From the NCBI RefSeq assembly GCF_000011085.1, contig NC_006396.1, positions 186,001 through 250,000 on the forward strand: 64,000 nt of DNA, in the 5' to 3' direction. The position numbers were made by a program, and so were the translations under genes. The DNA comes from Haloarcula marismortui ATCC 43049 (lineage in GTDB: Archaea > Halobacteriota > Halobacteria > Halobacteriales > Haloarculaceae). This document shows positions 50,992-59,358 of the stretch, in pieces. Position 1 is the stretch's first letter, and each line of letters starts with the position of its first letter. Under the pieces are notes generated by a model. The model had not been told where the DNA came from. It searched no databases and worked only from the letters and a program-made list of their open reading frames with translations.

Positions 50992-51860
50992 CTGAGATCG
51001 GGCTCGCTATCTCGCGTTGGCACGTCTGGGTCCGGCTCGGCACCGGTCGTCGGTGTGCCGTCTTCCCAGACGTAGAATCCCTCGCCGGTGACTGCGCCGC
51101 GTTGCCCGTCTGCGACCTTCTGTCGGAGCAGCGCCGGGGGCGCAAACCGTTCATCAAGCCGTTTGGAGAGGTCTTCGAGCGCTGTGAGCACCGTTTCCAG
51201 CCCGTGGCGGTCGGCGCGGACGAGTGGCCCGTCACGGTCCGACTCCCCGCGCTCGAACGTCCGGTCGATGTCACGAATCCCGGCGACGCCATCTTCGACC
51301 ATCCGGATCGCTTCGGCGATGGCAGCGAGTTCGAGGCGGAGCGCGGCGAACCCTGGTGTGTCTCGCACGACGACTGGCGACGCGTCCAGACTTTCGACGA
51401 AGTCAGTGACGCGGTCGCGGGTCGCCGCCGTCGTCTGCTCGGCGATGACGACCTCGACGATAGCGCCGTCTGGCGGGTCGACGAGGTTGAGGCCAACGGC
51501 ACGGTCCGGGCTCCGCAGGCCAGTAGCGACGGCAGTCACCGACAGTGACGTATCGCTGACGGCGATGATCGTCTCGTCCTCGACCATGGTCTCAGTTTCG
51601 GCGACCACCTCTCGATGGCTCTCCGTCCCGCCATTGGTTGCGTCGATGACGACATCGCTGCCGCTGACGGCGCTTTCGAGTCCGGTGGTTCCGTCGATAC
51701 CGGCCGAGAGGTCCCTGTTGAATGCGCGCCGGATCTCGTCGACCCGGTCCATCACGTCCGACGCATCCGTTCCCTGAAGACGCACTTCGTGGCCCGCACG
51801 GACACATCGCTGTGCGACATCCCGCCCCCGCTGTCCGGTTCCGAGTACGGCCACAATCAT
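50988..51860 (-). CDS. 3-hydroxyacyl-CoA dehydrogenase-like protein, catalytic His absent
   Basis: 290 residues. Rossmann start IVAVLGTGQRGRDVAQRC (the usual GxGxMG is altered to GTGQRG) and C-terminal helical domain GFYVWEDG. The position of the catalytic His and the HFFNP motif reads GLNLVDPPD without His. NAD binding is plausible, dehydrogenation of hydroxyacyl-CoA is doubtful. It may be another 3HAD-fold enzyme or a regulator. It is co-translated with the DUF2391 protein downstream. Confidence 0.75.
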   Translation of the reverse strand: MIVAVLGTGQRGRDVAQRCVRAGHEVRLQGTDASDVMDRVDEIRRAFNRDLSAGIDGTTGLESAVSGSDVVIDATNGGTESHREVVAETETMVEDETIIAVSDTSLSVTAVATGLRSPDRAVGLNLVDPPDGAIVEVVIAEQTTAATRDRVTDFVESLDASPVVVRDTPGFAALRLELAAIAEAIRMVEDGVAGIRDIDRTFERGESDRDGPLVRADRHGLETVLTALEDLSKRLDERFAPPALLRQKVADGQRGAVTGEGFYVWEDGTPTTGAEPDPDVPTRDSEPDLR

Positions 51861-51974
51861 GACAGTACCACCGCACTCCCGGCGTTAATCCTTTACGCCG
51901 CGGTCTGTCGCGGTCCGCCTCTGGTCTGTACTGCTTGTGGGCTGGATAGCGAGGCCGGAGCGACGGCAGTACGC

Positions 51975-51980
51975 TTTTTT
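51975..51980 (+). promoter_or_regulatory. TATA-like T-tract of the sugar isomerase gene
   Basis: TTTTTT, 27 bases before ATG 52004; it fits a leaderless start. Confidence 0.4.
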
Positions 51981-52003
51981 CGACACCGGCTGTATCGCCG
52001 CGC

Positions 52004-52972
52004 ATGGACATTGGTGTACTGACGGTCCCGCTGGGCGGACAGTCACTCGACGACGCGCTGGCGTATCTCAGCGACTTAGGCGTCGACGCGGTCGAACTAG
52101 GGTGTGGCGGCTTCCCCGGCGACGACCACCTCGACCGGCAGGCGTATCTCGACAACGAGGAGAAACAGGCCGAACTCGAGGCGCTTTTAGACGAACACGA
52201 CCTCCGGGTGAGCGCGCTGGCGACACACAACAATCCGCTTCACCCGGACGACGAGCGCGCCGCAGAGGCCGACCGGGAACTCCGGGAAGCGATCCGGTTA
52301 GCCGACCAGCTCGACGTGAACACCGTCACGGGGTTTTCGGGGCTGCCCGCGGGCGGACCTGACGATGAGGTCCCGAACTGGATTACCGCCCCGTGGCCGA
52401 CCGAGCACGCCGACGCCCACGAGTACCAGTGGCGCGTCGCCGACGAATACTGGTCGGACCTCGCGGCCCATGCGGGCGCACACGACGTAGATGTCGCCAT
52501 CGAGATGCATCCCAACATGCTGGTGTACGAACCCCGCGGGCTGCTGGAGTTGCGCCGCCGGACGAACGACCGCATCGGCGCAAACTTCGACCCGTCGCAT
52601 CTGTACTGGCAGGGTATCGACGTGACCGAAGCCATCCGCCTGCTCGGTGAGCACGACGCCATCCACCACGTCCACGCCAAGGATACGAAAGTGTACGAGT
52701 CAAACGCCCGCGAGAAGGGCGTGCTGGACACCGCGCCGTACACGGACGAGGCGGACCGGTCGTGGCTGTTCCGCTCTATCGGCTATGGCCACGACGAGTC
52801 CCACTGGAAAGACGTCGTGTCGACGCTGCGGATGGTCGGCTACGACGGTGCACTTTCTATTGAACACGAGGACTCGCTGACCAGCGCCCGCGAGGGGCTC
52901 GAAAAGGCCGTCGACGTGCTCGACCGCGCTGTCTTCGAGACCCAGCCCGGCGACGCCTACTGGGCTGAGTAA
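52004..52972 (+). CDS. Sugar phosphate isomerase/epimerase (xylose isomerase-like TIM barrel)
   Basis: 322 residues. VELGCGGFPGDDHL, FEMHPNMLVYEP-like IEMHPNML (metal-binding E and H), and VHAKDTKVY (H, D) are the usual metal-ligand places. Such enzymes often act on keto sugars or inositols together with Gfo/Idh/MocA dehydrogenases, and one is encoded 1.3 kb downstream (54293). TTTTTT after the stop is a likely terminator. Confidence 0.9.
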   Translation: MDIGVLTVPLGGQSLDDALAYLSDLGVDAVELGCGGFPGDDHLDRQAYLDNEEKQAELEALLDEHDLRVSALATHNNPLHPDDERAAEADRELREAIRLADQLDVNTVTGFSGLPAGGPDDEVPNWITAPWPTEHADAHEYQWRVADEYWSDLAAHAGAHDVDVAIEMHPNMLVYEPRGLLELRRRTNDRIGANFDPSHLYWQGIDVTEAIRLLGEHDAIHHVHAKDTKVYESNAREKGVLDTAPYTDEADRSWLFRSIGYGHDESHWKDVVSTLRMVGYDGALSIEHEDSLTSAREGLEKAVDVLDRAVFETQPGDAYWAE

Positions 52973-52994
52973 GCAATAGAACCAACGAAGCGGC

Positions 52995-53000
52995 TTTTTT
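52995..53000 (+). terminator. T-tract, probable terminator
   Basis: Six T residues, 23 bases after the isomerase stop codon. Archaeal terminators are often oligo-T; this one is short. Confidence 0.35.
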
Positions 53001-53011
53001 GACACTTACTC

Positions 53012-53018
53012 TTATATA
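53012..53018 (+). promoter_or_regulatory. TATA box of the AIM24 gene
   Basis: TTATATA. Transcription would begin near 53041, giving a leader of about 25 bases to ATG 53065. Confidence 0.45.
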
Positions 53019-53064
53019 CTGTCTGTGAGATACTACGACTGGATTCCCGTATCCAGTGACACTT

Positions 53065-53778
53065 ATGGACATCGAACTCACACACAAGCCCTCGTACACG
53101 CACGTCCGCGCTGCCCTCGACAGCGGCGAATCGATACTCGCCGAACCCGGCGCGATGGTCAGCCACTCGCCGACTATCGAAATCGAAACGACGACCAGCC
53201 GGGATGGCCTCCTCAGCTCCGCGAAGTCGATGCTTGGCGGCGAGTCGCTGCTCGCAAACGAGTTCACCGCCAGGGGCGGTCCCGGAACCGTGACGCTCGC
53301 GCCGCCGACGCCCGGTGACGTCCACCACCACGAACTCACGGGCGAGACGCTGTACGCCGTCGACGGGGCGTTCCTCGCGTCCGACCCCGGCATCGACATC
53401 GACTCCGAGTTCGGCGGTATCAAATCGCTGCTGGCCGGCGCGAGCATCACGCCGCTGGCGCTGAAAGGGACCGGGAACGTCCTCATCGAGGCCTTCGGCG
53501 GGCTGGAGACCGTGGAACTCGACGCCGGCGAGTCCTACACAATCGACAACGACCACGTCGTCGCCTGGGAGGAGTCAGTCAACTTTGACGCCCACCGCGT
53601 CGGCGGGCTGAAGTCGACGCTGCTCAGCGGCGAGGGCCTCGTGATGGACTTCACCGGCCCCGGAACAGTCTGGTACCAGACCCGCGGCCTCGCCTCGTTC
53701 ACCTCGGCCATCGCGGACGCGCTGCCCGGAACAGGTGACAACGACGGCAATTCAACCGGTATAGACGACTTCATCTGA
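53065..53778 (+). CDS. AIM24/TIGR00266-family protein
   Basis: 237 residues from ATG 53065 (GTG 53056 is in frame upstream). The beta-solenoid-like TIGR00266 pattern is visible: SILAEPGAMVSHSPTIEIET, GPGTVTLAPPTPGDVHHHEL, LIEAFGGLETVELDAGESYTIDNDHVVAWEE. These proteins are widespread with unsettled functions, and the eukaryotic AIM24 affects mitochondrial inner membrane. No signal peptide, so it acts inside the cell. Confidence 0.88.
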   Translation: MDIELTHKPSYTHVRAALDSGESILAEPGAMVSHSPTIEIETTTSRDGLLSSAKSMLGGESLLANEFTARGGPGTVTLAPPTPGDVHHHELTGETLYAVDGAFLASDPGIDIDSEFGGIKSLLAGASITPLALKGTGNVLIEAFGGLETVELDAGESYTIDNDHVVAWEESVNFDAHRVGGLKSTLLSGEGLVMDFTGPGTVWYQTRGLASFTSAIADALPGTGDNDGNSTGIDDFI

Positions 53779-53809
53779 CTGTCGAAAGCCCGCCGGAGAA
53801 CAGCTCCCT

Positions 53810-54190
53810 TCAGGAGAGCGCTTGCGTGATGTCCGTCGACGACACCATGCCGACGTAGTCCTGATGCTCGTCGATGACTGGGAGGTGCTTGATGTCGTAG
53901 GTCGTCATCATCGCGGCGGCCTCGCCCAGTTCGAGCGAGGTCGTCACCCGCTCGACCGGCGACGTCATCACGTCGCCGACGGTCGCCGACGAGAGGTCCT
54001 TCCCGCTTGCGACGGCATCAACGATGTCGGTGGTGGTGATGATGCCCGCCTCTGCCCCCGGCACGAAGATGCCGTTGATGTTCTGCGCTTGCATCTGCGT
54101 CGCGGCCGCTTTGACGGTTTCGTCGGCAGAAATCGTCTCTAACGGCGTCGACATGATATCCTCGATACGAACGGTCGTTTCAGTGGCCAT
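53810..54190 (-). CDS. Two-CBS-domain protein
   Basis: 126 residues: two CBS motifs (about 8-60, IMSTPLETISADETVKAAATQMQAQNINGIFVPG; 70-125, VMTSPVERVTTSLELGEAAAMMTTYDIKHLPVIDE). CBS pairs bind adenosyl ligands such as AMP, ATP or SAM and usually regulate a partner; none is obvious here. It is convergent with the AIM24 gene and divergent from the Gfo/Idh/MocA gene. Confidence 0.9.
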   Translation of the reverse strand: MATETTVRIEDIMSTPLETISADETVKAAATQMQAQNINGIFVPGAEAGIITTTDIVDAVASGKDLSSATVGDVMTSPVERVTTSLELGEAAAMMTTYDIKHLPVIDEHQDYVGMVSSTDITQALS

Positions 54191-54292
54191 GGAGTATCAA
54201 CACGGGCATCCGGTTTTGGCTTTTCCCTCGGGGCGGCCCGCTGCCCTGCCGTCACCATGAGCGTTATTTCGGCTCCGAGTGAACAGCCGGCT

Positions 54293-55402
54293 ATGACCCT
54301 CGATATCGGTATGCTCGGCTACCGCTTCATGGGCAAGGCCCACGCAAACGCGCTGGACCGCCTGCCCATGTTCTTCCCCGAAGCGCCCGCCGTCAACAAG
54401 GACGTGCTCGTCGGCCGCGACGAGGACGCGCTGGCCGACGCGGCCGACCAGTTCGACTTCGACCGGACTGCAACAGACTGGCGGGCTATCGTCGACGAGG
54501 TAGACGTGTTCTACAATCTCGGCCCGAACCACGTCCACGCCGAGCCGTCCATCGCGGCGCTAGAGGCCGGTACGCCGACGTTCTGCGAGAAACCGCTTGC
54601 GCCCACGCTCGATACGGCTGAGGAAATGGCCGAGGCCGCTGCTGACGCTGATGTGCCCGCAGGCGCGGCGTTCAACTATCGGTTCGTCCCGGCCATCCAG
54701 TACGCGAAGGGGCTCATCGACGACGGCGTCCTCGGGGAGATTCACCACTTCCGCGGCCAGTACCTCCAGGACTGGCTGGTCGACCCCGAGGCCCCGTGGT
54801 CCTGGCGCAACGACGAGGAGATGGCCGGCAGCGGGGCGCTCGGCGACCTCGGGTCGCACACGGTCGACCTGGCCCGGTTCCTGCTCGGCGACGCCGCCGG
54901 CGAAATAACAGACGTAAGCGGCCATCTCCGGACGTTCACCGAGGAGCGCCCTGTGGAGGGCAGCGACGAGACGCGTCCGGTGACCGTCGACGACGCCTAC
55001 AGCGCACAGATTGTTTTCGACAGCGGCGCGATGGGAACGCTGGAAGCGTCGCGGGTCGCCAACGGCCACAAGAACGCCCACACTATCGAAATCGAGGGGT
55101 CTAAGGGCGCAGTCAAGTTCGACCTCGAACGGCTGAACGAACTGCAGGTGCTCACCGAGGGTGACCGCGGCTTCCAGCAGGTGCTTGTCACGGATGAAGA
55201 CGACCCCTACGTCGACCACTGGTGGCCCCCCGGCCACGTCATCGGCTGGGAACACACGTTCGTCCACGAGAATTACGAGTTCCTCTCAGCCGTGGCCGAT
55301 GGCAGGCAACAGGAGCCGTCCTTCGCCGACGGCCTCGCCGCACAGCGAGTCCTCGACGCCATCGAACAAAGTGACGACCGCGGCGAGCGGGTCAGCCTGT
55401 AG
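54293..55402 (+). CDS. Gfo/Idh/MocA family oxidoreductase
   Basis: 369 residues from ATG 54293. Rossmann start IGMLGYRFMGKAHANALDRL, catalytic E-K-P (FCEKPLAPTLD), and the C-terminal domain with GDLGSHTVDLARFLLG. It oxidises or reduces sugars, inositols or related compounds with NAD(P). A xylose isomerase-like gene lies upstream, a frequent partnership in inositol and sugar catabolism, but AIM24 and CBS genes lie between, so an operon is not supported. Confidence 0.88.
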   Translation: MTLDIGMLGYRFMGKAHANALDRLPMFFPEAPAVNKDVLVGRDEDALADAADQFDFDRTATDWRAIVDEVDVFYNLGPNHVHAEPSIAALEAGTPTFCEKPLAPTLDTAEEMAEAAADADVPAGAAFNYRFVPAIQYAKGLIDDGVLGEIHHFRGQYLQDWLVDPEAPWSWRNDEEMAGSGALGDLGSHTVDLARFLLGDAAGEITDVSGHLRTFTEERPVEGSDETRPVTVDDAYSAQIVFDSGAMGTLEASRVANGHKNAHTIEIEGSKGAVKFDLERLNELQVLTEGDRGFQQVLVTDEDDPYVDHWWPPGHVIGWEHTFVHENYEFLSAVADGRQQEPSFADGLAAQRVLDAIEQSDDRGERVSL

Positions 55403-55449
55403 GGCCGCGAACCGAAACCCCCTTTCGGCGGCCACTGGTAGGTCCTGCC

Positions 55450-56631
55450 ATGCTCTCTATCGCGCTGGCCGGGAAGCCGAACGCCGGCAAGTCTACTTTC
55501 TACAAGGCGGCGACGATGGCCGACGTGGACGTGGGGAACTACCCGTTCACGACCATCGACGCCAACCGCGGGGTCAGCCACGTCCGAACGGACTGCCCCT
55601 GTCTCGACCGGGAGGAACGCTGTGGTGACGATAACTGCCGGGACGGCAAGCGCTACGTCCCGGTGGAGCTCATCGACGTGGCCGGCCTCGTTCCCGGGGC
55701 ACACGAGGGGCGCGGCCTCGGGAACCAGTTCCTCGACGAGCTGTCGACCGCCGATGTGATCCTCAATGTCGTCGACGCCTCTGGTGGGACTGACGCCGAG
55801 GGCGAACCCGTCGAAGTCGGCGAGCACGACCCTGTCGAGGATGTCCACTTCGTCGAGGAGGAGATGGACCTGTGGCTCGCCAGCATCGTCGAGCGCAACT
55901 GGGAGTCAATCGAACGGCAGTCCCGGTCGCCGGATTTCAAGCTCGACGAATCGCTCGTGGATATGCTGGCCGGCGTCGGGGCCTCCGAACTCGACGTAGC
56001 ACGGACGCTCCGTGACCTAGAGTACCCCGAGGACCCCATCGCCTGGACCGACGAGCACCGCGAAGCACTGGCGACAGAGATACGCCAGCGGACGAAGCCG
56101 CTCGTCGTCGTCGCGAACAAGGCCGATATCGCTCCGGAGGGAAACATCGAAGCCCTGCAGGAAGCCGCCGACGTGGTCGTGCCCGCGACCGCCGACGGCG
56201 AACTCGCGTTGCGCAACGCCGCACAGGCTGGCGTCATCGACTACGACCCGGGCGACCCGGACTTCGATATCGTCGGCGACGTGAGCGACCAGCAACGAGA
56301 GGGGCTGAACCGCATCCGTGGCGTGATGGACGACTGGGGCGGCACCGGCGTTCAGGGCGCTCTCGACACCGCCGTCTACGACCTGCTCGACCATCTGACG
56401 GCCTACCCTGTCCAGAACGAAACGCACTGGACCGATGGGCAGGAGAACGTCCTCCCCGATGCATTCCTGCTGCGACAAGGAGCAACCCCGAAAGACCTTG
56501 CGTACGCTGTCCACTCAGACATCGGCGACGGCTACATCCACGCCGTCGACGCCCGTGAGAACCGGCGCATCAGCGATGAGACGGAACTTGAGGAGGGAGC
56601 GGTCATCAAAATCGTCAGCGACGCGAACTGA
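55450..56631 (+). CDS. ychF: YchF-family redox-regulated ATPase (Obg-like)
   Basis: 393 residues. G1 [14 protein letters not shown] (VANKADIAP), and C-terminal TGS domain ([31 protein letters not shown]). The archaeal and eukaryotic version prefers ATP over GTP, and binds ribosomes or proteasomes. Cysteines in the loop [15 protein letters not shown] are notable, a cluster of four that could sense redox state. Length and order of domains are normal. Confidence 0.94.
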   Translation: MLSIALAGKPNAGKSTFYKAATMADVDVGNYPFTTIDANRGVSHVRTDCPCLDREERCGDDNCRDGKRYVPVELIDVAGLVPGAHEGRGLGNQFLDELSTADVILNVVDASGGTDAEGEPVEVGEHDPVEDVHFVEEEMDLWLASIVERNWESIERQSRSPDFKLDESLVDMLAGVGASELDVARTLRDLEYPEDPIAWTDEHREALATEIRQRTKPLVVVANKADIAPEGNIEALQEAADVVVPATADGELALRNAAQAGVIDYDPGDPDFDIVGDVSDQQREGLNRIRGVMDDWGGTGVQGALDTAVYDLLDHLTAYPVQNETHWTDGQENVLPDAFLLRQGATPKDLAYAVHSDIGDGYIHAVDARENRRISDETELEEGAVIKIVSDAN

Positions 56632-56667
56632 GCGCGCGGACGGCGCTACAACCGCCATCTCGGCCAC

Positions 56668-57594
56668 CTATTTCGGCAGCAGGTCCCGAAGCGTTGCCCG
56701 AATATCCTCGCTCCCGGGACTCTGTGGCACTTGCCCGAGCACGTCCTGACCGAGTCGCTCTGTCGTCGCACCGACTGAAAGCCTGTCCAAGAGCGACCCG
56801 TATTTTAGCGCCAGTCGCGGCGACACGTCGAACAGCAGGTCACGCTTCCCGATGAGCGAATGGGTTATCGACAGAATTTCGACGGCGGTGTCGACGTACT
56901 GCTGTCTGGCGTCGTCGTCACCGTAGCCAGCCAGCGCAGCCAGCAGGAACTGCTCCAGTTCGGCCTCGCGGTCGTGGAGCGCTGGCGGGTCCGAAAGCAT
57001 CGTCGTCCCGTCGGGCCGTTCCGGGAGCATGCTCCGGCGGGGCGCATACGAGAGGACCGCACCGGTGGTCGGCGTGGTCGCGGCGGGCAGTGGTACTGCC
57101 AGCCGCTTCGAGGGGGTCGTATCGGTGAAGACGACGTGGAGGTTCGCCGGTTCGCCGCGCACCGGCTCGTCCCAGCCGTCGGGAGTATGCGTGTAGCCGC
57201 GTCGGAGCGCCTCCCGGAGCGTTCGCTGAATCCGTCCGCCGTCGCCCTGTAGGTCCAGATGGAGTACAACGGGGCTGTCACCGCTCTCGTCAATGAGGGA
57301 CCACAGGGCCGGAAGCGCGTCCGCAGCGCCGGCGGAGAGTTCGTAGCAGGCCACGCCCTGCTCTGCGGCTAGCAGTCGGGCGAGCGTACTGCCGCGCCAG
57401 CCAGTCAGGTCGGCCACGTAGAACCACGGGAGCGTGTGTATCGGGCCGACTGCGGCGTCGCCGGCCGCCGTGTCGATAGTTGGCGGGACCGTTTCGAGAT
57501 AGCTATCAATAGTCGCTAGTTCGGGGGCGAAATATTCGGTCGTCGCCGGAGGGAGGTCGGTTGTCCGGCGACGATGGTCGTCGACTGAAGCCAT
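56668..57594 (-). CDS. Haloarchaeal protein of unknown function (308 aa)
   Basis: Start ATG 57594; the longer frame to 57996 overlaps hisD and is not used. A soluble protein with LARLLAAEQGVACYELSAGAADALPALWSLIDESGDSPVVLHLDLQGDGGRI, a RecA/ATPase-like look without a clear Walker A, and later SYAPRRSMLPERPDGTTMLSDPPALHDREAELEQFLLAAL. It may be an inactive AAA+-like protein. It is convergent with ychF and divergent from hisD. Confidence 0.6.
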   Translation of the reverse strand: MASVDDHRRRTTDLPPATTEYFAPELATIDSYLETVPPTIDTAAGDAAVGPIHTLPWFYVADLTGWRGSTLARLLAAEQGVACYELSAGAADALPALWSLIDESGDSPVVLHLDLQGDGGRIQRTLREALRRGYTHTPDGWDEPVRGEPANLHVVFTDTTPSKRLAVPLPAATTPTTGAVLSYAPRRSMLPERPDGTTMLSDPPALHDREAELEQFLLAALAGYGDDDARQQYVDTAVEILSITHSLIGKRDLLFDVSPRLALKYGSLLDRLSVGATTERLGQDVLGQVPQSPGSEDIRATLRDLLPK

Positions 57595-57778
57595 AGTCTG
57601 TGTAGGCCCGAGTACCGGAAAACGGTGACGAGAGAGCGACTGACAGTGAGTCGAACATTCGCGACAGGCATGTGCGTCCCGACAGCCTCTGATTCTGAAG
57701 TCACTCTTGCCCGACGAATCGGTCCCTCTCTCCCGCACTCCGCTCCATTGCCGTTGCCGGCCGACGAAGGGAAACCCG

Positions 57779-57784
57779 TTTTTT
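57779..57784 (+). promoter_or_regulatory. TATA-like T-tract of hisD
   Basis: TTTTTT, about 24 bases before ATG 57806. Confidence 0.35.
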
Positions 57785-57805
57785 GCCCCGTCCCGAATCA
57801 GGCGT

Positions 57806-59074
57806 ATGAACGTACGGACGATAGCTGACCTTGGTCCCGACGAACGGGCCGCTTTCTTCGACCGCGACGCCGGCGTCGACGCCGTTAGAGACGACGTGCG
57901 CGATATTGTCTCGCAGGTCCACGAGGAGGGCGACGTGGCGCTCCGGCGCTTCGCCGAAGAATTCGACGATGTGTCGGTGGGCAACATCGACATCACCGAC
58001 GCCGCAGAGCGAGCCTACGAGGAAATTGACGACGACGTGCGCGAGGCAATCGAGGACGCCGCGGCGAACATCCGCGCGTTCCACGAGCGACAGGTCCCCG
58101 AGGACTGGCGCGACGACTTCGAGGGGCGTGAACTGGGCCGCCGATTCCGCCCGCTCGACAGCGCTGGGGTGTACGCCCCCGGTGGCACGGCGGCCTACCC
58201 CTCCAGCGCGCTGATGGGCGTCATCCCGGCGAAGGTCGCTGGCGTCGAACACGTCGCCGTCGCCACCCCGCCAGCCGAGGAGGTCAACCCCGTAACGCTG
58301 GCCGCCATCCACGTCGCCGGTGCTGACGCCGTCTATCAGGTCGGCGGCGCACAGGCCATTGCGGCGCTGGCCTACGGGACCGAGACCGTGAGCGCGACGG
58401 ATATCGTCGTCGGCCCCGGCAACCGCTGGGTCACAGCAGCGAAGGCCGAGGTCCGTGGCGACGTGGCAATCGACTTCTTGGCCGGCCCCTCCGAAGTTAT
58501 GGTCGTCGCCGACGGCGACGCGGACCCGGAACTGGTCGCGGCAGACCTCATCGCACAGGCCGAACACGACGAGAACGCCTCTGTCGTCGCCGTCACCGAC
58601 GACGCGGACCTCGCCGAGCAGGTCGTCGATGCCGTTGACGAGCAGGCTGACGGCCGGGAGCGCGAGGCAGTCATCCGCGCCGCACTGGACAACGACACAT
58701 CTGGCGTCCTCCTCGCTCGTTCGATGAGCGAAGCCGTCCTCTTCGCCGAGGAGTACGCCGCCGAACACCTCTCGATTCAGGCCGCTGACGACGAATCGCT
58801 CCTCGAACGGATTCCCTCCGCCGGGTCCGTGTTCCTCGGCCCGTACAGCCCCGTTGCAGCCGGCGACTACGCGACCGGGACGAACCACGTCTTGCCGACC
58901 GGCGGCAACGCGCGGGTCACCGGCGGTCTCTCCGTAGACACGTTCGTCCGGTCGACGACAGTCCAGCGCCTCTCCGAGGATTCGCTGGGCGACATCGCGG
59001 ACACGATTACGACTCTCGCCGAAGCCGAAGGGCTGGACGCCCACGCTGAGAGCGTCCGCAAACGGTTCGAGTAG
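57806..59074 (+). CDS. hisD: Histidinol dehydrogenase
   Basis: 422 residues from ATG 57806 (the frame opens at 57707 but upstream is not halophilic). Family motifs: GVYAPGGTAAYPSSALMGVIPAKVAGV, VYQVGGAQAIAALAYGTETV, VGPGNRWVTAAKAEV, and AEYAAEHLSIQA with the Zn-binding region. It performs the last two steps of histidine synthesis. No other his gene is adjacent. Confidence 0.95.
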   Translation: MNVRTIADLGPDERAAFFDRDAGVDAVRDDVRDIVSQVHEEGDVALRRFAEEFDDVSVGNIDITDAAERAYEEIDDDVREAIEDAAANIRAFHERQVPEDWRDDFEGRELGRRFRPLDSAGVYAPGGTAAYPSSALMGVIPAKVAGVEHVAVATPPAEEVNPVTLAAIHVAGADAVYQVGGAQAIAALAYGTETVSATDIVVGPGNRWVTAAKAEVRGDVAIDFLAGPSEVMVVADGDADPELVAADLIAQAEHDENASVVAVTDDADLAEQVVDAVDEQADGREREAVIRAALDNDTSGVLLARSMSEAVLFAEEYAAEHLSIQAADDESLLERIPSAGSVFLGPYSPVAAGDYATGTNHVLPTGGNARVTGGLSVDTFVRSTTVQRLSEDSLGDIADTITTLAEAEGLDAHAESVRKRFE

Positions 59075-59358
59075 CTGCCACACCGGACAGCACAGTGGCC
59101 GTCGATATATCGGTGTGAGTCCGTCGGTACTCCGTGCTTTCGTCAGATGCGTGGGTAGGACCACGCCGCGTCTGCGTTGCTGCCGGGTCACCGAATAGCC
59201 TGCAGCATAAGATGCTTGATTTTACAGGTATCGATACCTATTGCGCCCGGTGTATGCGTAATTCGCAACCCAGAAACAACATACCCGGAACGAAGAGATA
59301 CAACTATAACATATCAATATTATAGAATTTTAATCGGCGTCTGGGGCGGCAGTTAGGC
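59075..59358. other. Upstream region of the phosphatase gene with an AT-rich promoter
   Basis: Under 300 bases, AT-rich from 59210 (TTGATTTTACAGGTATC, TATCAATATTATAG). TTTTAAT (59328-59334) lies about 28 bases before ATG 59359. No other feature seen. Confidence 0.4.
59328..59334 (+). promoter_or_regulatory. TATA box of the PhoD gene
   Basis: TTTTAAT, 25-31 bases before ATG 59359, within an unusually AT-rich stretch. Confidence 0.5.

Noticed and set aside
57701..59191. 496-residue minus-strand ORF opposite hisD
   Set aside because: It is the mirror of hisD in a high-GC frame; the residues are not acidic and no motif is present, whereas the plus strand shows full HisD motifs.
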